From positions 248,001 through 312,000 of the forward strand of contig NZ_JAFMYW010000002.1 in the NCBI RefSeq assembly GCF_017353175.1: a stretch of DNA of 64,000 bases, in the 5' to 3' direction. Below the pieces are notes generated by a model. It worked only from the letters and a program-made list of their open reading frames with translations. It did no database searches and had not been told where the DNA came from. Positions 35,348-45,064 of the stretch are shown piece after piece (the stretch's first letter is position 1; every line of letters begins with the position of its first letter). This DNA comes from Fibrella forsythiae (lineage in GTDB: Bacteria; Bacteroidota; Bacteroidia; Cytophagales; Spirosomataceae). The position numbers and the translations under genes are program-made.

Positions 35348-37751
35348 CAGCGCCTGGTCCTTTAATTACCAGCGGGCGTTCTTTATACCGCTCGGTCGTA
35401 AACGAAATGATGTTGTCAGCACCGGTAAGCTGGTAGAACGGATGGTCCGGACCAACGCCCCGCAGGCCAATCACGGCTTTCCCGTTCTCGAAGGTAGCAA
35501 TCATCCGTAGTTTTTCGCCCCGCGCGTCAGCTGCGTTCAGCATGCTTTCGAAATAGTCGTTTTCTGCTTTCAGCGCGTCGAAGAACGTGGGAATTGTGGG
35601 CGCATCGAGGCAGGAGGGGGGCAGGATGTTCTGGATCGTAACATCTTCCGGTTCGAGCGGGAAACCGGCTTCACGGGCCAGAATCAGGATTTTCCGGGCT
35701 ACATCCTGGCCACTCAGGTCGTCGCGGGGATCGGGTTCGGTATAACCTTTTTCCTTGGCTTCGCGCACTACATCCACGAAGGACGTACCTGGCTTGAACG
35801 TGTTGAAAATGTACGACAACGTACCTGACAGAATCGCCTCGATCTTCAGAAAGCGGTCGCCCGACGTGAGCAGGCCCTGAAGCGTGTTGATGATGGGTAA
35901 CCCCGCACCCACGTTGGTTTCGTACAGGAACTTCACGCCCCTGTTCAGGGCTGTGCGTTGCAGGCGACGGTACTCGGCGTAGGAACCCGAGTTGGCCACT
36001 TTATTGGGCGTCACCACCGAAATGTTGGCGTCGAGCAGCGACTCGTAATACTGTACAATGTCTTTGTCTGACGTACAGTCGATGAAGACCGAGTTGGGCA
36101 GGTTGTAAGACTTTATTTTCTCGAAAAAGGCTGGTAGCGAGGTGGTTACGCCGTCGGTTTGCTGGAATTCTTTCCAGGTGTGCAGGTCCAGCCCGTTCGG
36201 GTTAAGCACCATCTTTTTGGTATTCGACAGGCCAACGACACAAATTTTCAGCAGCTTCTCGCGCCGCAAATACTCGGCCTGTGCGTGAATCTGGCGGAGC
36301 AGTGTCTGCCCGATCAGGCCGGTACCAACCAGGAATACATTCAGCACACGTGCTTCCGACTGGAAAAACACGTTGTGCAGGGCGTTGAGGGCTTTTGACA
36401 GGTTGTTCTTTGTAATCACCACCGAGATATTGATCTCCGACGAACCCTGCGCCACGGCCACAATGTTTACCCCGTTTTTGCCCAGTACCGAAAACAGTTT
36501 CCCGGCAATACCCGATGATTTGCGCATGCCTTCACCCACAGTAGCAATGATGCTCAGGTCGCGCTCGATGCTGATGTTGTCTACATGTCCGCTGGCAATG
36601 TCGGCGGCAAAGGCTTCGTCCAGGATCAGCTTCACGCGGTCGGCTCCTTTGGGGTCGATGGCAAAACAGATCGAATGTTCCGACGACGCCTGCGAGATCA
36701 GAATAACACTGATTTTGTGCTGGGCCAGAATGCCGAATAGCTTGGCCGATACACCTGCCACACCGATCATGCCCGAGCCCTGCACGTTCACCAGCGCCAC
36801 ATCGTCGATGCTCGAAATGCCCGTGATCGTATACTGCCGACGGTCGGCGGTGCGGCTGACGACCGTACCTGCATGCTCGGAATTGAACGTGTTGAGCACG
36901 CGGATCGGAATGTTACGGGCAAAAGCGGGTTGCAGGCTGGGCGGGTAAATCACTTTGGCCCCGAAATGGCTCAACTCCATCGCTTCCGCATAGGTAATCG
37001 TCGGGATATTAAAGGCGTTGGGCACTTTGCGCGGGTCGGCGGTCATCATGCCGTCAACATCGGTCCAGATGTCGATTACCTCGGCGTTGAGCGCTGCGCC
37101 CAGAATGCTGGCGGTGTAGTCGGAGCCGCCCCGGCCCAGCGTGGTTGTCTCGCCTTTTTCGGTCGACCCAATAAAGCCAGTCACGAATTGAACGGGTGCC
37201 GACGAACCAGACTGTTTCTCGAAGAATCCCTGAATCAACGGGTTGGTCAGCGTATAATTTACTTCAGCGTGGCCAAACTGACTGTCGGTTTTGATCAGGT
37301 CGCGGGCGTCACAGAATTGGGCAGGTACGCCGCTCGATTTGGTGCATTCGGCCACAACCAGGTTCGACAGTCGTTCGCCGAAGCTCATGATCAGGTCCAT
37401 GGTGCGGGGGGTTAGCTCACGAATAAGCGATACGCCCCGAAGCAGATCCTCCAGTTCGTTGATGGTGCCACGTACGGCCGCAAATACCCGGCTTTGCTCT
37501 TTTACCGGAATAAGGGCCTTCACCACGCTGAAGTGCCGGTCTTCAATGCGCCGTACCAGTTCCATGTAATCAATCTGGCCATTAGTGGCCATCCGTCCGA
37601 TTTCGATGAGCTGATTCGTAACGCCGCCCATGGCCGAAAGCACAACGACGATGGGTGTTTCCTGGGTGCGGTGAGTAGCAACGATGCGGATAACCTGCCG
37701 GATGCTCTCGACCGAGCCAACCGACGTACCGCCGAATTTAAGGATATGCAT
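35283..37751 (-). CDS. thrA: bifunctional aspartokinase / homoserine dehydrogenase
   Basis: 822 residues, full length. N-terminal aspartokinase (1-~290): MHILKFGGTSVGSVESIRQVI, SFGERLSNLVVAE, TTLGRGGSDYTASILGAALNAEVIDIWTDVDGMMTADPR. ACT region (~315-460): TGISSIDDVALVNVQGSGMIGVAG and DLSIIATVGEGMRKSSGIAGKLFSVLGKNGVNIVAVAQGSSEINISVVI. C-terminal homoserine dehydrogenase: VFLVGTGLIGQTLLRQI, DCTSDKDIVQYYESLLDANISVVTPNKVANS, YETNVGAGLPIINTLQGLLTSGD, ILSGTLSYIFN, YTEPDPRDDLSGQDVARKILILAREAG. First and third steps of threonine synthesis. A heptad hairpin (F) begins 6 bases upstream of the ATG. No thrB/thrC adjacent. Its last 65 bp are duplicated downstream. Confidence 0.97.
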   Translation of the reverse strand: MHILKFGGTSVGSVESIRQVIRIVATHRTQETPIVVVLSAMGGVTNQLIEIGRMATNGQIDYMELVRRIEDRHFSVVKALIPVKEQSRVFAAVRGTINELEDLLRGVSLIRELTPRTMDLIMSFGERLSNLVVAECTKSSGVPAQFCDARDLIKTDSQFGHAEVNYTLTNPLIQGFFEKQSGSSAPVQFVTGFIGSTEKGETTTLGRGGSDYTASILGAALNAEVIDIWTDVDGMMTADPRKVPNAFNIPTITYAEAMELSHFGAKVIYPPSLQPAFARNIPIRVLNTFNSEHAGTVVSRTADRRQYTITGISSIDDVALVNVQGSGMIGVAGVSAKLFGILAQHKISVILISQASSEHSICFAIDPKGADRVKLILDEAFAADIASGHVDNISIERDLSIIATVGEGMRKSSGIAGKLFSVLGKNGVNIVAVAQGSSEINISVVITKNNLSKALNALHNVFFQSEARVLNVFLVGTGLIGQTLLRQIHAQAEYLRREKLLKICVVGLSNTKKMVLNPNGLDLHTWKEFQQTDGVTTSLPAFFEKIKSYNLPNSVFIDCTSDKDIVQYYESLLDANISVVTPNKVANSGSYAEYRRLQRTALNRGVKFLYETNVGAGLPIINTLQGLLTSGDRFLKIEAILSGTLSYIFNTFKPGTSFVDVVREAKEKGYTEPDPRDDLSGQDVARKILILAREAGFPLEPEDVTIQNILPPSCLDAPTIPTFFDALKAENDYFESMLNAADARGEKLRMIATFENGKAVIGLRGVGPDHPFYQLTGADNIISFTTERYKERPLVIKGPGAGAEVTASGVFADMVSIGSYLG

Positions 37752-37757
37752 GGGTAA

Positions 37758-37868
37758 TAATGAGCGAATATGCGGTTGAGTGAATGAGCGAATCCGCTCT
37801 GCCAGAGAACATAGCAGGACTAAGCGGAGCTTATTCGCTCATTCACTCAATCGCGCATTCACTCATTA
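37758..37868. repeat. octad-armed hairpin in the thrA leader (element F)
   Basis: Arms 37758-37793 and 37833-37868, 36 bp with four mismatches, plus an inner CCGCT/AGCGG pair (37794-37798 / 37823-37827). Units are about 8 bp (TGAGCGAA/TGAGTGAA type). Tip on the right arm is GCTCCGCTTA, shared with element C. It lies 6 bases upstream of the thrA ATG. Confidence 0.9.
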
Positions 37869-37918
37869 AATAGGCTGAGGCAAATATAAGGCCAGTCGCT
37901 GGTTTCCGGGTCCATTTC

Positions 37919-38569
37919 TCAGAACTGTTGCAGATCGTTTGACTCGAAGATATGTTTGCCGGACAGGCTCTGCTGCATCGTTGTCAGCATGGCGCTGGCA
38001 ACTTTTTCGGCATCGATGGCTTTATATTTGGCCGGAATGAGCGGGTCAACCAGGCGCATGATGCCACTTCCGATGCGTTCGCCCAGGCGTTTTTCGTTAC
38101 GGTTGCCCAGTAATAACGACGGGCGGAAGATCAGCAGCGAGGGGTAGTTGAGGGCCGTGAGGTCGCGCTCGATCTCGCCTTTCACCTGGTTGTAAAAAAA
38201 AGACGAAGAGGCACTGGCACCCATAGACGTTACAATGGCGAATTGGGAAGCGCCGTTCTCTAAACCTAACCGGGCTATATCGAGCGGATACTGGTAATCG
38301 ACTTTTCGAAACGCTTCTTTCGAACCTGCTTTCTTGATGGTGGTGCCGAGGCAGCAATAAATATCGTCGGCGCGCACAAGCAGGCCGTTTGGATGGTCAA
38401 AGTCGAACGGGATCTCCTGAAGCCGCGGGTGCTGCCAGCCGAGTGGCCTGCGCGTAAGTACCTGAACCCGGTCATACGCCGCCGAGTCAACAAGCTGATG
38501 CGCTAGAATGTCGCCAACAAGGCCTGTTGCGCCCACTAGTAACGCTGTTTTTAAGCCAGATATATTCAT
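37919..38569 (-). CDS. TIP30/HTATIP2-like NAD(P)-binding oxidoreductase
   Basis: 216 residues, one Rossmann domain of the atypical short-chain type. Seen: TALLVGATGLVGDILAHQLVDS (NAD(P)-binding GATGLVG), VQVLTRRPLGW, IYCCLGTTIKKAGSKEAFRKVDYQYPLDIARLGLENGASQFAIVTSMGAS, FFYNQVKGEIERDL (YxxxK active-site pair), LLIFRPSLLLGNR. Substrate unknown. Same strand as thrA and just upstream of it with a 167-base gap containing hairpin F. Confidence 0.88.
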   Translation of the reverse strand: MNISGLKTALLVGATGLVGDILAHQLVDSAAYDRVQVLTRRPLGWQHPRLQEIPFDFDHPNGLLVRADDIYCCLGTTIKKAGSKEAFRKVDYQYPLDIARLGLENGASQFAIVTSMGASASSSFFYNQVKGEIERDLTALNYPSLLIFRPSLLLGNRNEKRLGERIGSGIMRLVDPLIPAKYKAIDAEKVASAMLTTMQQSLSGKHIFESNDLQQF

Positions 38570-38674
38570 TTGCGTTTGATGAAAGCAAGTATGGAATCAT
38601 TCGGGGAGATTTTGCTAATTTACCCCTCCAGGCTAAAGCATCAGTCGGCAAATCCGAAACCGTAGCCAGCTATC

Positions 38675-41191
38675 ATGTCTCAACAACCACTTTCTAAAGC
38701 CCTGCTTTTTACAATATTACTGTCAGTAGTAACATTGCTTGTGGCGGTACGGAGTTTATTCAGCGATCCGCTCGACCAAGTGCTGGCCCGAATCAGGGCG
38801 TATGAACAGCAGTATCCGTATGAAAAGGTATATGTACACACTGATCGTACAACGTACCTGCCCGGCGAAACCATATGGATGAAGAGCTATCTCTTTTACG
38901 GGGCCAGCCGGGGGGCTGATTCCAGTAGTGGAGCCGTTCTGGTTGACCTGGTAAGCCCTAACGGTCAAAAAATAAGGCTCGATACGCGCTTTCAGACTAA
39001 AGGGGGCTACGGTGAAGGGTACCTGCCCTTACCCGACTCGATGGAGACCGGGCGGTATACCCTGCGGGCGTACACGGGCTGGATGCGCAACTTTTCGGAA
39101 GACTGGTATTTCACCAAAGCCATCGACATTGTGCGGGCCAATGACCCGAAGGGAGCAACAACGGCAGGAAACGGCTCGTCGATCGAGGCCCGACCCGACG
39201 TGCAGTTTTTGCCCGAAGGTGGCCAGCTGGTAGCCGGGTTAACCAGCCGCGTAGCGTTCAAAGCAGTTAGTCCGGCAGGTGTGGGCGTGGATGTGTCGGG
39301 CTTTGTGCTCGATAGCAGGAAAGACACCATTGTTGGGTTTCAGAGCCAGCACCTGGGTATGGGTACGTTCCCGTTGATACCCGAAGCCGGACAGACCTAC
39401 CAGGCGTTCGTGAAGATTCCCGGTACTACGGGATACACCTCCTATACTATGCCTGCTCCGCAGCCAGCGGGCTATTTAGTGCAGGTCGATAATCTGAGTA
39501 ACAAAGACAATATCCGGGTATTTGTCAGCAATAGTATGCCGCCGGTTGCTGCCACACCTGAGTCCGGGTCTGCGGCGGCTATGCTGACGGTGCTGGCGCA
39601 GGTGAACGGTCAGCCCATTCTGGCCCTGCGCGGCCCCGCCAGCCGGAAACAGTTTGTGGTGCAGATTCCCCGCGCCAAATGTCCCGAAGGTATTGTGCAG
39701 ATCACGCTGCTCGACCCAGCCGGCAAACCCGTTTCTGAACGACTCGTTTACTCGGCTCAGGACGAATTGATCAACCTGGCCGTAACGCCCGCTACGCCTG
39801 TTGCCGGCCCTCGGCAACGGGTAGACCTGACCGTTACGGCCACTAATGCCGCCGGAAAACCCGTTATGGCCGATCTGTCGCTGGCGGTTACCGATCTGGC
39901 TCAACAGCCTAAACGAAAGCCCTTTGCCGCCTCGTTGCCGTCGTATCTGCTGCTGACGTCTGATCTGACCGGGTACGTTGAACAACCGGGCTACTACTTC
40001 GATCAGACCAACAAAGACCGCCTGGCCAATCTCGATCTGCTGTTAATGACACAGGGCTGGCGGCGTATCACCTGGGATAAGGTACTGGTTGATTCGTTAC
40101 CGCCCACGCGTTACCCCTTCGATCCCGGACTAACCGTGTCGGGTACGGTTTATCGGGGTACGTCGAAGAATCCGGCGCCGGGTATTCCGCTTACGATCAT
40201 GGTGCATCGGAAAGATTCGACGCAGGATTTGTATAGTCTGAGCGCCGATGAAAAGGGGCGCTTCTTCCTGTCGAATGCCAACCTGATCGATACCGCTACA
40301 GTGTTTGTTCAGGCCCAGAAAACAAACGGCAGCCGGAATTTCACGATCACGATCGATAAGCTGGTAACGCCGCAGATCCGGGTGGTTCGTCCGCCACTGG
40401 TGCCCAGCGATATAGCGTATGCGGAACTGGCTGAATTTCTGAAACGGCAGAGTGAGTATGCAGCCATTGAAGCGCAGATCAGGCGAAATAGGGAGGTTCA
40501 GCTACAGACGGTGGTGGTAAAGGCCAAGCGCGTTGACCCCTATGCTACACAACGTGGAATATTCAGCAATGCCGACGTAAGCCTTAAAGTAGATGAGATG
40601 AACTCGGCCGGTGCCCTAACAATATTCGATATTCTTCGGAGCCGTGTTGCCGGGGTACAGGTTTCGGGGGGAGGGCTTGAGCCAACGGTGCAAATCCGGG
40701 GGGCGGCTAACTTCTCAGGTGTGATCGAACCCATGTTCATGATCGATGGCATGGCCGTCGACAAATCGGCAATCTCTAGCATTATGCCCAGCGATGTAGC
40801 CTATATTGATGTCATCAAAGGAGCAAGTGCAGCGCTGCTGGGTTCACGGGGGGCGGGCGGCGGCATCAACGTCATTATGAAACGTGGTGGCGAAACAAAC
40901 GATTACGTAAATAAAGTAGTACCGGGTGTTCGGGTTGAAAAAATGGTTGGTTTTGCTCCTAAACGAACGTTTTACGCGCCCCGTTACGACAAACCTACGC
41001 CCGAAGAGAAAGTCCGCCCCGACTACCGCGCAACGCTGCTCTGGGCCCCCCGCATCCAGACCGATGCTGCGGGAAAAGCCACCGTCTCGTTCTATACGTC
41101 GGATGCCAAAACGTCGTTACACCTGGTGTTGGAGGGTGCTACCGTTTCTGGCCAGCCGGGGCATGCAGAAGCAACGATGAAGGTAGAATAG
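38675..41191 (+). CDS. MG2-domain / TonB-plug protein, copy 1
   Basis: 838 residues. Hydrophobic N terminus (KALLFTILLSVVTLLVAV), then an alpha-2-macroglobulin MG2-like start (YEKVYVHTDRTTYLPGETIWMKSYLFYG...GRYTLRAYTGWMRNF), further beta domains with repeated carboxypeptidase-regulatory-like features, LQTVVVKAKRVDPYATQRG, and a TonB-dependent-receptor plug (IFDILRSRVAGVQVSGGG...MFMIDGMAVDKSAISSIMPSDVAYIDVIKGASAALLGSRGAGGGINVIMKRGG). After the plug comes only ~100 residues ending in WAPRIQTDAAGKATVSFYTSDAKTSLHLVLEGAT; there is no beta barrel. Probably periplasmic/outer-membrane; partner and role unknown. Tandem with a paralogue. Confidence 0.9.
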   Translation: MSQQPLSKALLFTILLSVVTLLVAVRSLFSDPLDQVLARIRAYEQQYPYEKVYVHTDRTTYLPGETIWMKSYLFYGASRGADSSSGAVLVDLVSPNGQKIRLDTRFQTKGGYGEGYLPLPDSMETGRYTLRAYTGWMRNFSEDWYFTKAIDIVRANDPKGATTAGNGSSIEARPDVQFLPEGGQLVAGLTSRVAFKAVSPAGVGVDVSGFVLDSRKDTIVGFQSQHLGMGTFPLIPEAGQTYQAFVKIPGTTGYTSYTMPAPQPAGYLVQVDNLSNKDNIRVFVSNSMPPVAATPESGSAAAMLTVLAQVNGQPILALRGPASRKQFVVQIPRAKCPEGIVQITLLDPAGKPVSERLVYSAQDELINLAVTPATPVAGPRQRVDLTVTATNAAGKPVMADLSLAVTDLAQQPKRKPFAASLPSYLLLTSDLTGYVEQPGYYFDQTNKDRLANLDLLLMTQGWRRITWDKVLVDSLPPTRYPFDPGLTVSGTVYRGTSKNPAPGIPLTIMVHRKDSTQDLYSLSADEKGRFFLSNANLIDTATVFVQAQKTNGSRNFTITIDKLVTPQIRVVRPPLVPSDIAYAELAEFLKRQSEYAAIEAQIRRNREVQLQTVVVKAKRVDPYATQRGIFSNADVSLKVDEMNSAGALTIFDILRSRVAGVQVSGGGLEPTVQIRGAANFSGVIEPMFMIDGMAVDKSAISSIMPSDVAYIDVIKGASAALLGSRGAGGGINVIMKRGGETNDYVNKVVPGVRVEKMVGFAPKRTFYAPRYDKPTPEEKVRPDYRATLLWAPRIQTDAAGKATVSFYTSDAKTSLHLVLEGATVSGQPGHAEATMKVE

Positions 41192-41291
41192 GCGTATTTC
41201 GGCTTACTGTTTAAGGAATCGCAGCCGTAGCCGGTTGCCCGAATTAACCTATTTTTGTTGCCTCAATTAATCTGTCCGGAAGCTGTTTCGT

Positions 41292-43799
41292 ATGCGCGCT
41301 GTTGCCCACCGTTATATCCGTTTTAGTTATCTGATCGTGGTAGCCGTTGTGGCACTCACTGCGCTTCGTTTTGCCGATGATGACCCGCTTACCCGAATAC
41401 TAGATAGCTTCACCCGCTACACCGGTCAGTTTCCGTACGAGAAAGTATACCTGCATACCGACCGGGCGGCGTACCTGCCCGGCGAAACAATCTGGCTGAA
41501 AAGCTACCTGTTCTACGGCGAAAACCGGGCGGCCGACTCAACGAGCGGCTCCGTCTGGATCGACCTGGTCAGCCCAACCGGCCGTAAGATCGTGCTCGAT
41601 ACCCGCATTCGCTCAAAAGGCGGTTATGGCGACGGCTACCTGCCCCTCCCCGATACCCTGTCGACTGGCCGCTATACCCTACGGGCGTACACCAGCTGGA
41701 TGCGTAACTTCTCGGAAGAGTGGTATTTTAACCAGACGATCGACGTTGTGAAGCCCAGTGCTCCGCCTGCTCCACGGCTGGGGTCGCCTTCAACCGCCAT
41801 CGACGTGCAGTTTCTGCCCGAGAGTGGTCACTGGGTGGCAGGCTTACCTAGCCGAATGGCATATAAAGCGATCAGTTCGGGCGGAATCGGAATCGATGTG
41901 ACCGGGTACGTGCTGAATACCAAAAAAGACACCGTGGCGGGCTTCGTGAGTCAGCACCTGGGTATGGGGGCCTTTCCGATAACGCCTGAGGCAGGACAGA
42001 CCTATACGGCTTATGTAAAGATGAAAGATGGCGACGCTTACACGGCGTTTCCGTTACCGGCTCCGCAATCAACCGGTTATATCCTGCAAGTCGATAACCT
42101 GAGCAACAAAGAGAATATCCGCGTGTTTGTAATGCACAATCTGCCCGTTTCGGCCGATGCGGCTACCACGGCCAGTGCACCCGGTTCAGCCTCATCAACC
42201 GCACCGGCCAGCCCGCAACCGATGTTGTCGATCGTGGCGCAGGTAAACGGGTCGCTGGTGTATGCGGCCAAAGCACCAACCAATCGCCCCCGATTTTTGG
42301 TGTCGATTCCCCGCAATAAATGCCCGCAAGGCATTGTACACATTACGCTGTTCGACGAACGGGGAAAACCCGTTAGCGAGCGCCTTGCTTATTCAGATCG
42401 TAACGATGTGATCAACCTGACGGTGAAAACGGCGAAGGCCAGCGTGGGTGTTCGTCAGCGCGTCGATGTAACGGTGACGGCCACCAATGCGGCGGGGGCT
42501 CCTGTGGCGGCTAACCTGTCGCTGGCTGTAACGGATAGCAAGCAGCAGCCTGCCGTCCGGCCCAACGGTCGCTCGTTGATGTCGTATCTGCTGCTGACCT
42601 CCGATCTGGCGGGGCATATTGAGCAGCCCGGTTATTATTTCGATCCGAAAAACACCGATCGACTGAATAAACTCGATCTGTTGATGATGACGCAGGGCTG
42701 GCGGCGCTTTACCTGGGATAAGGTGATGGCCAGCACGTACCCGCCAATGCGTTTCTTTGTTGATACCAGCTTAACCCTGAGCGGAACCGTATTTATGGCT
42801 ACCTCGCGGGTGCCAGCGCCCGGTGCCGAATTGCTGGTGATGAAGAGCCAGAAAGATAGCAGCCGTGAAACAGGAATGGTAACGGCCGACGAGCAGGGCC
42901 GCTTCTTCCTGCATGGTATGAAGCTGATCGACACGAATACGGTATTCATTCAGGCATCGCGCGGAACCAGCCGTAATTTCAATGTGGTGCTTGATAAGCT
43001 TTATTCGCCTCAAGTACGTCTGATCCGCCCGCCTTTTGCGCCGCTGGATTTAGACTACGAACAACTGGCCGAACTCCTGAAACGGCAGAAATCGTATCTG
43101 GATATTGAGCGCCAGATCAACATGAACAAGGAAATTCAGTTGCAGACGGTCACCGTTAAAGCCAAGAAAGCCGATCCGTATGCGCAACAGCGGTCGATGT
43201 ACGGCACGCCCGATAACACGCTGGTTGTCGATGACATGATGGCGTCGGGGCAATCCTCCATCTTCGACCTGCTCCGACGCTTGCCTGGCGTACAGGTAAA
43301 CGGCGGCGGCCCAACACCGTCAGTCTCTGTACGTAATAGCGCGCCGTTATTTATGCTCGACGGGATGCGGACCGACATTCAGGCAATTGCCAATATCGCG
43401 CCCCAGACGGTAGCCAACATTGACGTGTTGAAAGGGGCGGGCGCATCGATTATGGGGGCCAGCAGCGTCATCAACATCATTACCAAACGCGGTGGCGCTG
43501 CCAAACAGGATTTCTCCAAGGTCGCTGCACCCGGTGTGCTGATCGAAAAAGTGGTTGGTTACGCCCCCCGCCGTGAGTTCTACGCCCCCCGTTTCGATGC
43601 CGCCACACCCGACGAGCGCGTCCGTCCCGATTTCCGGGCCACGCTCTGGTGGGCACCCCAACTTCGCACCGACGCCACCGGTAAGGCCACTACGTCTTTC
43701 TTCACCTCCGATGCCAAAACCACCCTCCGTTTCGTACTCGAAGGAGCCACAATAACTGGCCAAACCGGCTACGCCGAGACGACAATGAAGGTGGAGTAA
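41292..43799 (+). CDS. MG2-domain / TonB-plug protein, copy 2
   Basis: 835 residues, same architecture and about the same length as copy 1: hydrophobic start, YEKVYLHTDRAAYLPGETIWLKSYLFYG, GRYTLRAYTSWMRNFSEEWYF, the central domains, LQTVTVKAKKADPYAQQ, plug IFDLLRRLPGVQVNGGGPTPSVSVRN...FMLDGMRTDIQAIANIAPQTVANIDVLKGAGASIMGASSVINIITKRGG, and a C-terminal TDATGKATTSFFTSDAKTTLRFVLEGATITG. It also lacks a barrel. A 100-base gap separates it from copy 1. The two differ widely in third positions, so the duplication is old. Confidence 0.9.
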   Translation: MRAVAHRYIRFSYLIVVAVVALTALRFADDDPLTRILDSFTRYTGQFPYEKVYLHTDRAAYLPGETIWLKSYLFYGENRAADSTSGSVWIDLVSPTGRKIVLDTRIRSKGGYGDGYLPLPDTLSTGRYTLRAYTSWMRNFSEEWYFNQTIDVVKPSAPPAPRLGSPSTAIDVQFLPESGHWVAGLPSRMAYKAISSGGIGIDVTGYVLNTKKDTVAGFVSQHLGMGAFPITPEAGQTYTAYVKMKDGDAYTAFPLPAPQSTGYILQVDNLSNKENIRVFVMHNLPVSADAATTASAPGSASSTAPASPQPMLSIVAQVNGSLVYAAKAPTNRPRFLVSIPRNKCPQGIVHITLFDERGKPVSERLAYSDRNDVINLTVKTAKASVGVRQRVDVTVTATNAAGAPVAANLSLAVTDSKQQPAVRPNGRSLMSYLLLTSDLAGHIEQPGYYFDPKNTDRLNKLDLLMMTQGWRRFTWDKVMASTYPPMRFFVDTSLTLSGTVFMATSRVPAPGAELLVMKSQKDSSRETGMVTADEQGRFFLHGMKLIDTNTVFIQASRGTSRNFNVVLDKLYSPQVRLIRPPFAPLDLDYEQLAELLKRQKSYLDIERQINMNKEIQLQTVTVKAKKADPYAQQRSMYGTPDNTLVVDDMMASGQSSIFDLLRRLPGVQVNGGGPTPSVSVRNSAPLFMLDGMRTDIQAIANIAPQTVANIDVLKGAGASIMGASSVINIITKRGGAAKQDFSKVAAPGVLIEKVVGYAPRREFYAPRFDAATPDERVRPDFRATLWWAPQLRTDATGKATTSFFTSDAKTTLRFVLEGATITGQTGYAETTMKVE

Positions 43800-43866
43800 C
43801 AAGCAAACCAGCGCTGCAACGCTTACCTTTGCCAGGTCAACTCGTCTTCGTTAACGTACCTGTCCT

Positions 43867-44952
43867 TTGCTACTCGCTCTTCCTATCTGCCTTCTGCTTG
43901 CTACCGGTTTTGTGGTGGTGGGCGTATATTCCGAACGGAAAGTGTCGGCCTTTATTCAGGACCGGCTCGGGCCGATGGAAGTGGGCAAGTGGGGCCTGCT
44001 GCAACTCTTCGCCGATTTGCTGAAACTACTTCAGAAAGAGGATATTGTACCCCGCGCAGCTGATCGGCGGCTGTTTTTGCTGGCCCCGGCGGTCATCTTC
44101 GCGTCGGTGTTTGCGGCTTATGCCGTATTGCCACTGACGCCTGATTTGCAGGGCTCCGGCGCGGCGGTAGGCGTTTTTTACCTCATGGCCGTACTCTCAT
44201 TTGAGGTAGTTGGCATTCTGATGGCGGGCTGGGCATCGAACAATAAATACTCGCTGTTCGGGGCCATCCGGTCGGTAGCGCAGATCGTTTCCTACGAAAT
44301 TCCGCTGGGCCTTACTATCCTGTGTGCTGTCATGATCGGGCAGACGCTGAACCTCCAGGAGCTTAGTTTTCAGCAAGGCATTTACACGTCGCAGACAAAC
44401 TACCTGTTCGGCATCCGGGCACTGGGAATCGACGTAACGGAATGGGGGGGCATTTTCGCCTGGAATATCCTGCGTAATCCGTTCCTGCTGATTGCTTACG
44501 TCATTTTCTTTATCTGCACCCTGGCCGAATCTAACCGCGCCCCGTTCGATTTACCCGAAGGTGAGTCGGAAATCGTGTCGGGTTTTCAGACCGAATACTC
44601 GGGCATGCGCTGGGCATTGCTGTTCCTGTCTGAATACGCCATGATGCTGCTGGTGTCATTCCTTGGCGCTATTCTATTCCTGGGCAGCTGGAACACGCCG
44701 CTACCAAATCTCGGTCCCGTGCGTCTGGCCGACTGGACAAGTGGCGAGCCCGGCACCGCCTGGGGTAACATCACCGGCGCTTTCTGGCTCATCAGCAAAG
44801 CGCTGCTGGCAGTACTGGGCCAGATGTGGGTACGTTGGACGCTTCCCCGGATTCGCCTCGACCAGATGATGTACCTCTGCTGGAAAGTGCTTACACCCAT
44901 CAGCCTGGCCCTTTTCCTGATCTCCGCCATCTGGCGGTTGCTGATGATTTAA
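43867..44952 (+). CDS. nuoH: NADH-quinone oxidoreductase subunit H
   Basis: 361 residues. Start is TTG at 43867; an in-frame TAA at 43852 excludes anything longer, and no ATG precedes the first helix. Membrane arm subunit of complex I at the quinone site. Seen: GVYSERKVSAFIQDRLGPMEVGKWGLLQLFADLLKLLQKEDIVPRAADRRLF, LSFEVVGILMAGWASNNKYSLFGAIRSVAQIVSYEIPLGL, FICTLAESNRAPFDLPEGESEIVSGFQTEYSGMRWALLFLSEYAMML, and MWVRWTLPRIRLDQMMYLCWKVLTPISL. About eight helices. No other nuo gene is adjacent, so the complex is encoded elsewhere too. Its stop codon forms part of hairpin E. Confidence 0.96.
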   Translation: MLLALPICLLLATGFVVVGVYSERKVSAFIQDRLGPMEVGKWGLLQLFADLLKLLQKEDIVPRAADRRLFLLAPAVIFASVFAAYAVLPLTPDLQGSGAAVGVFYLMAVLSFEVVGILMAGWASNNKYSLFGAIRSVAQIVSYEIPLGLTILCAVMIGQTLNLQELSFQQGIYTSQTNYLFGIRALGIDVTEWGGIFAWNILRNPFLLIAYVIFFICTLAESNRAPFDLPEGESEIVSGFQTEYSGMRWALLFLSEYAMMLLVSFLGAILFLGSWNTPLPNLGPVRLADWTSGEPGTAWGNITGAFWLISKALLAVLGQMWVRWTLPRIRLDQMMYLCWKVLTPISLALFLISAIWRLLMI

Positions 44953-45040
44953 GTCTTCAGTCCTCTGTCTTCTGTTGCGCTGCTACACCACAGTACGTGC
45001 TGAGTAGCAGCGCAACAGAAGACAGAGGACTGAAGACTTA
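44950..45040. repeat. perfect heptad-armed hairpin including the nuoH stop (element E)
   Basis: Arms 44950-44986 and 45004-45040, 37 of 37 bp, 17-nt loop. Arms are AGTCTTC/TGTCTTC-type 7-mers, tip GTTGCGCTGCTAC, sharing GTTGCGCT with element A. The left arm begins with the nuoH TAA. Confidence 0.95.
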
Positions 45041-45064
45041 AAAAGTCCACATCTGGACGACGCT

